Of a stretch of 11,082 nucleotides of DNA, positions 1 through 7,496 are shown piece by piece. Made by a program: the position numbers and the translations under genes. The DNA is from Saccoglossus kowalevskii (lineage: Eukaryota > Hemichordata > Enteropneusta > Harrimaniidae): assembly GCF_000003605.2 (NCBI RefSeq), contig NW_003116457.1, positions 354,401 through 365,482 of the forward strand, written 5' to 3'. The stretch's first letter is position 1. The number at the start of each line of letters is the position of its first letter. The notes beneath the pieces are model-generated. The model searched no databases. It was not told where the DNA came from and saw only the letters and a program-made list of their open reading frames with translations.

Positions 1-255
1 GCTAATAATAGAATTTGATAACTATATACGCTAATAATAAGAATTTGATAACTATATAAGCTAATAATAGAATTTGATAACTATATATGCTAATAATAGA
101 ATTTGATAACTATATAAGCTAATAATAGAATTTTGATAACTATAAATGCTAATAATAGAATTTGATAACTATATAAGCTAATAATAGAATTTGATAACTA
201 TATAAGCTAATAATAGAATTTGATAACTATACATGCCAAAAATAGAATTTGATAA
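1..255 (+). repeat. 29-30 bp minisatellite, about nine units, inside intron 2
   Basis: Eight near-identical units start at 1, 30, 60, 89, 118, 148, 177 and 206, followed by a degenerate ninth from 235. The shared core reads GCTAATAATAGAATTTGATA, followed by a variable ACTATATAN tail. Most units are 29 bp; the second and fifth are 30 bp because of single-base insertions. Identity between units is very high, pointing to recent expansion or homogenisation. The array starts at the window edge and may continue to the left. On the transcribed strand its first recognisable base lies about 10 nt after the exon 2 splice junction. Confidence 0.97.
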
Positions 256-264
256 TTAACTTAC
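1..264 (-). other. 5' part of transglutaminase intron 2, truncated by the window edge
   Basis: The intron begins with the consensus donor GTAAGT at 264-259, directly after the exon 2 codon for Val108. Almost all of the visible intron is the 29-30 bp tandem array described separately. The acceptor and exon 3 lie outside the window to the left. Confidence 0.85.
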
Positions 265-447
265 CAACTCTGAGCACCACCCCAAGCTTATCGGATTCTG
301 GATTGAATTCTCTCTCAAATGTCACATCAATATCAAAACTTTGTCCACGTCTGACAATTAAGTACGGAACATCATAATCATTTGTGTTGTGTTCAACACT
401 GTTACTATAAATCTTCAGATCAACGCTCTTTACCTTCAGTTGTCCAT
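265..447 (-). CDS. Transglutaminase exon 2: start of the transglutaminase N-terminal beta-sandwich domain
   Basis: This 183-bp internal exon encodes residues 48-108 plus a split codon if exon 1 starts at 2214. Transglutaminases form calcium-dependent epsilon-(gamma-glutamyl)lysine crosslinks. The family signature is clear: LKVKSVDL opening strand (51-58), an HNT where many members have HHT (67-69), YLIVRRGQSF (76-85) with the diagnostic RRGQ, a TFEREFNP stretch (90-97) and the D-x-L-x-x-V strand (100-105). The acceptor is a TTATTTCAG tract (AG at 449-448) and the donor is GTAAGT (264-259). Both flanking introns are phase 1, so the exon is symmetrical. Met codons further upstream on this strand (from 511) are intronic read-through. 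The beta-sandwich domain packs against the core and carries no catalytic residue. The Cys-His-Asp triad, calcium sites and beta-barrels must lie beyond the left edge, so activity cannot be judged. Which animal paralogue this is cannot be said. Confidence 0.92.
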
Positions 448-2072
448 CTGAAATAATTACAAGATCAATTACAGTGAAATATATCGTTGTTTGATACTTC
501 ATATTGAACACAAAATCGGATTATCATTTATTATAAATTAAATTGTTGTGTTTACAGGACACAGTATTCGTTGGATGAAAATCAAAAATACTTACTCTAA
601 TATCCATGTCATTGGTTGTTAATACCGTAAATACCAAAACAACCAGTGCACATGCATAATAAAGAATTTTATATTTTTATAATATAATATAAATGAATAC
701 CGTATTTATAGGTAGAGTCTGTAAATCTGAAGCTTAATGATTACAAACTATATTTAGTGAAATATGTTTGATAATTTTAAAAATATTCTACCAGTATTAA
801 CCTTTTCACCACCAGTTCCCTCTTTTCATCACAAATTCACAAAAAAGTCCCGTTTATAGTCTGCACTTCCTTCAAAAGATTGGGACAAGACAAATTTTTT
901 GAGTAAAAACTGAAAATTGACTGAAATTTGGTCCTTAATAGAAGTCGCACCCATTATTTTTGAATAATTGAGAACAAAAAATTCATCATTTCTCATATGT
1001 GTAGATGCTGTAATAGAACCCGCATCCCCTCTATTGCATTGTACCCTTTTAATAGAAACCAGATTTTACAGTAATTTTTAGAAAAATTGAAGAATATAAG
1101 AAAAACATGCAGATAAATTTGGGCGAAAAAGTCTGGTGGCGAAAAGTTTAAATATCTTGGTACAAAGATGAAAGAAAGATGCTAGCATTATCTATATCAG
1201 TGTACATTTTCTGCATCAGAATGACAACTATATTGTGTGTTAGATGTTAAATTAGCACTGTAATTGTAATTTACATGTACCGTAATACCATCACACAAAG
1301 TTCATAAAATCATAAACATGCTTTCATAAACAACTTAAATTTAAATTGATTAAACAGATTTGGTAAACCCTTATGGTAGCACTTAAAATAATTGAGGTGT
1401 ATGCAAGTAGTCTTGATCTTTACTAAAACCATAAATTCTATTTATTTATAAAAAAAAATACCAATATATTTAAAAAACAATACTCACTGTGTTGACTATG
1501 ATAGAATGCGTATCGTAATCAAGTCAACACAGTGAGCAGATTTTTATGCAAATAAACTCTTTCTTAAGTGTCTACATTCCAATAAATTGTACCTGCCCTC
1601 CACACTCTTGTCGATATTAACTGTAAAGTGTTTCTTAGCAGACGTGGCAGAATTGTGACTAGTGAAATATCATCTCAAAATTAACAGATATAAACTGGAA
1701 TGGCCCATTGTAAATTAATAATTTTACAGTTTATGCACAATGTTTGATACAGGTCCCATGCAACGAAAACAACATGGGTAAAATATAATGTTTGTTTACA
1801 CAAAACTTAAAGGTACATTGACAACAGTGGTGCTTCAATTATTTGACTGTTTTTTTGAACAAATCTCCACTTGAATTTAATTTGTATACTGTGCCAAAAC
1901 ATGTGTAATATCATATACATGTATTATGTAACATACCCCAACCACCTGACCTGCATTGTGGGGCACTTAATAAAATGCATACAACCATAGAACTACAATT
2001 TGTAGTTTCATGACACAATCGACTTGGTAACACATTAAATAACAATAGAAAGTCCTTGAGAACATATATTAC
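448..2072 (-). other. Intron 1 of the transglutaminase gene
   Basis: This is a 1,625-bp phase 1 intron bounded on the minus strand by a GTAAT donor (2072-2068) and a pyrimidine-containing TTATTTCAG acceptor ending at 448. Phase 1 at both ends lets the trailing G of exon 1 join AT of exon 2 to make an Asp codon. Inside, the sequence is AT-rich with no long reading frame. It contains a strong hairpin (1483-1536) and an octamer ATGCAAAT at 1546-1553. A second consensus GTAAGT (595-590) lies within the intron, but short ATG-led frames ahead of it do not give the phase exon 2 needs. No other coding exon is visible. Confidence 0.75.
1483..1536. repeat. Inverted repeat / hairpin with perfect 15-bp arms
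   Basis: The left arm CTCACTGTGTTGACT (1483-1497) is the exact reverse complement of the right arm AGTCAACACAGTGAG (1522-1536). After one bulged A (1498) the stem resumes with TGAT/ATCA (1499-1502 with 1518-1521), leaving a 15-nt loop (1503-1517). Outside the arms, a small internal loop is followed by AAAAA/TTTTT pairing. The structure lies in intron 1 of the transglutaminase gene and could fold on either strand. It may be a transposon remnant or a small-RNA-like hairpin; nothing in the sequence settles which. Confidence 0.85.
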
Positions 2073-2214
2073 CTGAGGAAGGGGGTTGAGGTGGTTCTAA
2101 AATCAACAATGTTTGTGGTCGCCTGCCTTCTTGGTTAAATAAAGCTTCAGTTCTACCTCGAGGTCTGGAAGGTGTGGTGCTTGGAGGTTTGGTACTGCTG
2201 GCTCCTGATCCCAT
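2073..2214 (-). CDS. Transglutaminase exon 1: N-terminal leader with myristoylation-type start (partial gene)
   Basis: First coding exon of a minus-strand gene whose next exon encodes a transglutaminase N-terminal domain. It gives 47 codons plus one base. The leader begins MGSGASS and continues Pro/Ser/Thr-rich with an RPRGR cluster (residues 17-21), an RR at 31-32, a hydrophobic TLLIL patch (35-39) and a Pro-rich end (41-45). Gly2 and Ser6 fit the N-myristoylation pattern MGxxxS. The start was chosen because A at -3 and G at +4 give a strong Kozak context. A more upstream in-frame ATG at 2259 would add 15 residues, but its context is weak and a TGA lies directly before it. The exon ends at a GTAAT donor (GT at 2072-2071) in phase 1, which fits exon 2 exactly. 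The leader itself has no recognisable domain; its assignment rests on the splice to exon 2. Leader extensions ahead of the first domain are known in transglutaminases, for example human TGM1 and factor XIII A. Confidence 0.75.
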
Positions 2215-2449
2215 ATTGACTACGTACAGGTTGATGTGTTCAAAACACGGATTATACATTCATATATAAAATATGTAGCTTCTGCAGTATAAATCTAATA
2301 CACTCAGCTTATAATTATCGGGAGAAAGGTGTGATAGATACTCCATGCAATGACTTTGTTTACGGTACACTGCCAGCTTAGTTTCTTGGTGATGCAAACA
2401 CATACATATCCCCCCATTCAACCACATTGACCTCCGTCTCTGAGGACAC
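2215..2449 (-). other. 5' flank of the transglutaminase gene, possibly 5' UTR
   Basis: This is sequence between the chosen ATG and the possible promoter elements. On the minus strand it contains an in-frame TGA just before an ATG at 2259 and several short upstream ATG frames. No convincing acceptor is seen immediately upstream of the ATG, so an unspliced leader is possible, but the transcription start cannot be located. Confidence 0.3.
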
Positions 2450-2478
2450 TATAAAAGAACCAAACACCTAATTTGCAT
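2450..2478 (-). promoter_or_regulatory. Possible promoter element pair: octamer ATGCAAAT and TATA-like tract
   Basis: A perfect POU octamer (ATTTGCAT on the plus strand, 2471-2478) lies 13 bp from a TATAAAAG (2450-2457). Read toward the transglutaminase gene, the octamer comes first and the TATA-like tract second, about 235 bp before the ATG at 2214. However, the TATA tract points in the plus direction, so it is inverted relative to that gene. The implied 5' leader would contain several upstream ATGs. This is a candidate only. Confidence 0.2.
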
Positions 2479-2578
2479 ATCAAAACAGAGTGTAAGAATC
2501 TAAACGCCCTTAATTGTCAAATAAATAGAACAATAGCCTTGATGGTAAATGAATATTTCACCTGGCATATATGGGGTC

Positions 2579-2603
2579 ATATATATATATATATAGATAT
2601 ATA
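2579..2603. repeat. (AT)n microsatellite
   Basis: Seventeen bases of pure AT alternation (2579-2595), one G, then ATATATA to 2603. It is a simple repeat in the 5' flank of the transglutaminase gene. Confidence 0.9.
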
Positions 2604-2958
2604 CCACGCTTGAGAGCAACTCTTATTTATGCTTTGTTGTCATGGTTACACTAATCAAAACATATACACAGATGGAATGACCTTGATGACCTATAGAAGT
2701 GCATGATTTTCAAGAGCATATCAACTGACGATTAAATTTCCCAACCATTGCGAAATACTGATATGAGTTGCAGTGTGTAATAGATACAGATTACATTGAT
2801 TATTTTATTTTTACTTTCACTATCTGCACTAGAGGTGCCATGAGTGTGTGGTATAATCAGTGAAAAGAAAGACTGTTTTTTTGGAGGAGGGGGAGGGCAA
2901 TTCTTAGAGTAATGCAGCCAACTAATCAAATTTTAGTGAAAACAAATTTAACACATTT

Positions 2959-2996
2959 AAAATATTAAAATATTAAAATTAAATAAATAAATAAAA
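2959..2996. repeat. AT-rich simple repeat (ATTAAA / AAAT)n
   Basis: Repeated AATATTAA segments pass into AAATAAATAAATAAA. This low-complexity run could be slippage-derived or the tail of an old retroposed copy, but no body of such an element is recognised next to it. Confidence 0.75.
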
Positions 2997-3132
2997 GATC
3001 AGCTTTGAGAAAACTCCTGCGTGCTGATGGTATATATGGAATAGAAATAAGGAACACTTAAATTTAATTTAAAATGTATAAGTTGACTTTTAAACAAGTA
3101 CAACAGTTGGCATATAGCTTTTCACGGGAGAA

Positions 3133-3142
3133 GGGGGGGGGG
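3133..3142 (+). repeat. Homopolymer G run of ten
   Basis: Ten consecutive G bases follow GGGAGAA. Length is likely unstable and prone to sequencing error. It is followed at once by TCACGTCA. Confidence 0.9.
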
Positions 3143-3797
3143 TCACGTCACTCAACTCTTTAAATATTTTAGCCAGACCTGTTATGTGTTTAGGAGTACA
3201 AATTGCTGTGTTCAATCATCTAATGTACTTTCCAATAAAAATCCTTATAAAAAAAATCAAAAATGCATTTTATTTTAATAGTACATGTAGCAGAAATGGA
3301 ATGACTGCATTACAGTTTCTCTTCTTATATTGCATCTATAATATGTTCACGTGACTATTGTTCAGGGTGAATCTGATTAAAATCCAATAGGTATAGGCTC
3401 CATTTACATATTTTTTGTTCCACGTCTTTTTAATGTTATTTTTGTTTATTTATGAATATTTTGTTTATTTTATTTGCAGTGATTATATATCGTATTTCGA
3501 GCATTAAGGCAACTGGAATACAACATATAAAAAAAATTAAAACATCAAATTATATACATTGATGTAAAAATTAAAAAAAATATGTTTAACAAAACATGAG
3601 TATCGGTATATTCAAGCTCATTTTCAAGATCCCCACTAAATGGACAGCCATGAAATGTAACAAACTTAAGGAATAATTTGATGTGTGAATATGTAGACCC
3701 ATATCTTATATTTATTTGAATGTTACAATGAACAGGGCAGTTATACTTTTGTCTCTGTGGCATTTATCAGTTGATACAGTGCATGTTGAGAACATAC

Positions 3798-4474
3798 ACT
3801 GTCATCCATTGTTTGGGAAATTAGCATATTCAGATTAGCAGTGTGCTATATTTATCAACCAATCAACATCACTGTCATCCATTGCTTGGTACATTAGCAT
3901 ATTCAGATTAGCAGTGTGCTATATTTATCAACCAATCAACATCACTGTCATCCATTGTTTGGGAAATTAGCATATTCAGATTAGCAGTGTGCTATATTTA
4001 TCAACCAATCAACATCACTGTTATCCATTGCTTGGAACATTAGCATATTCAGATTAGCAGTACGCTATATTTATCAACCAATCAACATCACTGTCATCCA
4101 TTATTTGGGAAATTAGCATATTCAGATTAGCAGTGTGCTATATTTATCAACCAATCAACATCACTGTCATCCATTGCTTGGTACATTAGCATATTCAGAT
4201 TAGCAGTACGCTATATTTATCAACCAATCAACATCACTGTCATCAATTGTTTGGGAAATTAGCATATTCAGATTAGCAGTGTGCTATATTTATCAACCAA
4301 TCAACATCACTGTCATCCATTGTTTGGGAAATTAGCATATTCAGATTAGCAGTGTGCTATATTTATCAACCAATCAACATCACTGTCATCAATTGCTTGG
4401 TACATTAGCATATTCAGATTAGCAGTACCCTATATTTATCAACCAATCAACATCAATGTCATCTACTGCCTGTG
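3798..4474 (+). repeat. 73-bp tandem satellite, nine full copies plus a partial copy, with A/B higher-order order
   Basis: Units start at exactly 73-bp spacing: 3798, 3871, 3944, 4017, 4090, 4163, 4236, 4309 and 4382, with a decaying tenth from 4455. Each contains the near-invariant blocks ATTAGCATATTCAGATTAGC and TATTTATCAACCAATCAACA. Two variants are seen: A has TTTGGGAAATTAG and B has CTTGG(T/A)ACATTAG. Their order is A B A B A B A A B, giving a mostly 146-bp higher-order repeat. Late B units also carry GTACGCT or GTACCCT instead of GTGTGCT. The flank just left (about 3763-3797) shows weak similarity to a unit end. No spacers or coding potential are seen, so this is not CRISPR. Confidence 0.97.
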
Positions 4475-5990
4475 GCTGCAAAATCAAGGCAACTTTCTAG
4501 ACTTTTAATGAGAGGGCAGGAGAACCACGAAATAAGAGGAAGGTAACCAGGATAGTTATTTTCCGAGATTATTTGATATACGCGAATCATAACTAAAACT
4601 GACCAGAACTGAACATTATCCCAGTGTATCTATTTAACAAGTTTTATTTGAATTCATAACTGAATTGGTTATTTCAATATAATCAGGTGATATATAATTG
4701 GCATGGACATGGAAATGGCCACCAGTCAGTCATTCTTGTTTGAATCTTCAACAAAATATGATGTGCACCCAATATGCATGATCATGAAACAAAGCTGCAA
4801 ATAAATCGACCTGTTCATTTCCAAGAAACCGTTTTGGGCATGGACTAAACACAAATTAAACTGAAAAAAAAATTAAACTGATTAAAAATTGGGAAACCAC
4901 AAAACAAATCAGCACAGCAGAGATTTCATGGTACAGTGACATACCTGCAAAGTTCATACTGAAACCTATCAAATCTGACATCTATTTCATTGAAAATTTT
5001 CTCAAAAATCTATTTGAATAAATCGCCTGACTAAAGTAGTGTTCATGCTACACGAAGTAAGGGCTATGATTTAAGCTAATCTTGTATGTTTGCATATTGG
5101 GTAGACACAATTGTGTTCATGCTCAGGAGGGAACAGTGGTTAGCAGGGGCTAAGGAACACCCAAACTTGTTAAGAATATACAACAATCGTCAGTCATTTT
5201 AACTATGACTCAGTACAGTAACTAGGAAGGTATACAAGTTACTTCTACGGTTATAAAACAATACAAATGCAAATATCGGAAAGTGCAGATTGCAGAACAA
5301 CAAGAAAGAGCACAGAGTCTCATCAGTACATTTCTTGAGAACAAATTTCTTTTAGTGTTTTGCGTTAATTGTCATTTTGGAAATGGCATACCGAATTGAA
5401 TAGTTATGAATATAATACGAGAAGTAAATCTTCCAAATTAACATTGAATACAACGGCGTTTTGGGTGCTTAGCCTGAGCTAAATGTTAACACACAGGTCT
5501 TAAAACATGCCAGATTTAATACATACACAAGTGTTCACACACATTTTCTTTGCATGGCTAAGAAGCTGTCCATGAACGCTACTTGTGACAAAACAGGAAG
5601 AGTCGGCTAATAAAGCATCAGCAGTTGATAAACTCTGCCATATAAACAGCATTTCCCACTGCAAACTACTCATTATTGTATACAAGCAATTACAACTTTT
5701 GAGTAGCGTAATTACCGAGCGATTCATCCCCAAGTATGCTAATACTTAAGCTAAATAATTCAAACAAGTAATAAATACTTTCCTGTTGTTTGTAAAGTGA
5801 CTTTTCATATTTCACAATGTATGACCAATCTATGCAAGTAGAAATTTGAACCATTTGCATTTCACAAAATGTACTTGAATAATTTTTTTTTCAAGTCCTA
5901 TAGATAATGGGAAATTATGCCCATTTAGTCCAAAACAAAGAAATAATAGAAAAATACACACAAATCAGCAAAATGTTACATACATAAAAA
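4475..5990. other. Non-coding stretch, nothing recognised
   Basis: AT-rich sequence with stops in all frames and no convincing exon. The longest minus-strand frame (5733-5500) has Cys/Ser/Leu-rich content without a recognisable motif. Small items include a 12-bp perfect palindrome ACACAATTGTGT (5105-5116), an AP-1-like TGACTCAG near 5206 and octamers near 5268 and 5855. None is more than suggestive. Confidence 0.5.
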
Positions 5991-6250
5991 ATCAAAATTC
6001 AATGAGTGGTTCTTTAGATATCAGTGCAACAGTCATGGAACAGCTAAAAATGAGCTAATTATCATGCAAAGTAGGTAATTAATATGCATGGATTTCTACC
6101 AAAACCTAATCAAATCTGCGCATTGGCCCAGAGCATCTATGCACCAAGTTTCATCAAAAATTAATGTATGGTTCTTGAGATATCAGTGGAACAGACACAC
6201 ACACACAGACAGACACACTAACTGCAAAGACTCCCTTTTTGTGCTTTGCA
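5991..6250 (+). repeat. Dispersed-repeat-like segment ending in a CA/GACA microsatellite
   Basis: Two related motifs occur about 160 bp apart: TGGTTCTTTAGATATCAGTG near 6007 and TGGTTCTTGAGATATCAGTG near 6168, each followed by CAACAG or GAACAG. Between them lies AAGTAGGTAATTAATATGCATGG, flanked by CATGCA/TGCATG inverted ends (about 6064-6089), and a CCAAGTTTCATCAAAAATTA stretch (from about 6143). The second motif runs into a CA/GACA array (6194-6218). Phrases of the type 'caagtttcatcaaaa ... ttcttgagatatc ... acacac' are common in dispersed repeats of marine invertebrate genomes, as far as I recall. The 74-codon plus-strand frame from 6088 is a by-product. Confidence 0.5.
6194..6218 (+). repeat. 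CA/GACA compound microsatellite
   Basis: A GACACACACACACA run followed by GACAGACACAC. It sits at the 3' end of the repeat-like segment above, the usual place for microsatellites seeded by dispersed elements. Confidence 0.9.
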
Positions 6251-6260
6251 CACAGGAGTC

Positions 6261-7496
6261 GAAAATGATAAAATCAGTTGTTATGGCAACAAATTCTGAA
6301 TTAAATCACTGAGGATCATGGTGTTCTAATCACCAGGTCAAACGTAATTTCCATTGTTCAGTGATTCTAAATTTCAGGATTACGTTAGATTAGCATGCAC
6401 AAACTGCATGGAATGTAACCTAAAATGACTATTGCTACGTTTACAGGACAGAATTCTATCTGAGCCTAACTATTGCTCTTCGCATCGATTAAAGGGAGAT
6501 TATCTCCAATGCATTCACATGATCAGAGGCCGAACGAGAGTCAAGGTCTGCCAGAGTTCAACTCAGTTTGATCAGAGTCGAACGAAACAGTGTCCTCAAT
6601 TACTTAGTATGAAAACATGGCTGAAAACAATTTTTGTGAGTGTGCTTGTGGCATGATGCTGTTGAGCTGGGAGAAAAACAAACGAGTCTGAAACAGTGCA
6701 CTAGTGTTATGATTTAGGTATCATGAATAAACAGAATACATAGCAGCTAAAATGTTACAGCCTATTCACATTTAGTTAGTTAGTTATTGTCATTCAAATT
6801 TACCATCTTTTAATTCTTCAACTGTTGTGATATGAGTAACAATTATCAATCTAAACCTAGTACGGATATGTCACTGCACCGTGACCGATCTAAGATTTTT
6901 TATCTTCGGGGTCTTTAAAAAGTTTCTTCAATTTCCATTTGGATCTGTTCAGTCATCCTTTCAAGTTTTTGACGCATAATTTTGTACACCATTTTTGCGC
7001 TCTTCGTGGACTTATCAATCTATCATAGTATTTCTAGTTTGATTAATCAAATTAATGGGTTGACTTAGACGACAATAGACGTGCAATTAGTCTATCCTAT
7101 AGAATTAACAACGGCATCAGCTGGGATGCCAATCTAGTAGAAACTTTTGATAACCAGGATACAGCATTTGTCAATAGTAAAATTGACATAAAATCAACAC
7201 AGCAGTATTTTCAAACTGATCTACATGCTCATATCCTAAATTACAGTTTTAGCCATCACAATCTGTGTTAAAATTGACTGACTGCTTTTTGCAGTTGAAC
7301 TCCCTTATTGAATATTATAGAGAAAACCTCGCGAGTCAATTAGGCTGCACACAGATTGCAGCCATATTAGAATCTTGCTACGAATTTGTGTTATTATAGT
7401 TTTCTATATTTGCTCTATTAAAGGTCCATCTGTTGTATAGGTGCACAAAAGCCTTAGTTTCTTAATTGGCAAGATTTTAATAACAAGCATGTGTTA
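6261..7496. other. Mostly non-coding stretch with one weak exon-like frame
   Basis: Apart from the direct repeat above, the only notable item is a 34-codon minus-strand frame (7019 to stop at 6915). It is rich in Lys, Glu, Met and Gln and could form a short helix. An inverted pair AACGTAAT/ATTACGTT occurs near 6341-6390. No confident gene is present. Confidence 0.45.
6521..6588 (+). repeat. Imperfect 49-bp-spaced direct repeat (GATCAGAG..CGAACGA)
   Basis: GATCAGAGGCCGAACGAGAG at 6521-6540 recurs as GATCAGAGTCGAACGAAACAG from 6570, a 49-bp offset with a one-base length change. The neighbourhood (about 6465-6660) is more GC-rich than its flanks, contains AAAGGGAGATTATCTCC, and carries a 74-codon plus-strand frame (6432-6656) without a recognisable domain. 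It is probably an old mobile-element fragment rather than a gene. Confidence 0.5.

Larger units (their letters stand above)
2479..3797. other. Intergenic AT-rich stretch with simple repeats only
   Basis: No supported gene is present. It contains the AT microsatellite, a purine-rich GGAGGAGGGGGAGGG tract near 2883-2897 following a T run, an ATTAAA/AAAT-rich run (about 2959-2996), and a ten-base G run at 3133-3142 followed by the CRE-like TCACGTCA. Short open frames here have no coding character: prolines encoded by the C/G tract, and random AT-rich composition elsewhere. Confidence 0.6.

Noticed and set aside
448-511. In-frame extension of the exon 2 frame upstream to Met codons at 511 and 502
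   Set aside because: A good acceptor (TTATTTCAG) lies at the exact start of domain homology, and exon 1 fits its phase. The residues upstream are Ile/Phe/Val/Thr-rich intron read-through with no family similarity.
590-612. Alternative first exon ending at the GTAAGT donor at 595-590, with ATG codons just upstream on the minus strand
   Set aside because: The two ATG frames reach the donor with two or zero leftover bases, whereas exon 2 needs one. Neither would enter the transglutaminase frame.
2732-2929. 65-codon minus-strand frame with a Pro run
   Set aside because: The proline run is encoded by the GGAGG/GGGGG purine tract. There is no other protein-like feature.
3545-3763. 72-codon minus-strand frame next to the 73-bp array
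   Set aside because: AT-driven composition, no motif, no splice or start support. Frames of this size are expected by chance here.
3798-4474. CRISPR array
   Set aside because: The units are directly tandem at 73 bp with no variable spacers, and the context is a eukaryotic genome.
5105-5116. 12-bp perfect palindrome ACACAATTGTGT
   Set aside because: Isolated, short, and not flanked by other operator-like or transposon-like structure.
5500-5733. 77-codon minus-strand frame
   Set aside because: Some Ser/Cys/Leu richness, but no recognisable domain, signal peptide or splice pairing. A GTAATT near 5713 is not enough to call an exon.
1546-5863. Several perfect ATGCAAAT octamers (about 1546, 2471, 5268, 5855) as a regulatory cluster
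   Set aside because: They are kilobases apart in AT-rich DNA where such matches are expected at low frequency. Only the one near the TATA-like tract is kept, as a weak candidate.
6432-6656. 74-codon plus-strand frame
   Set aside because: It overlaps an internal direct repeat and shows no family motif. More likely element-derived than a gene.
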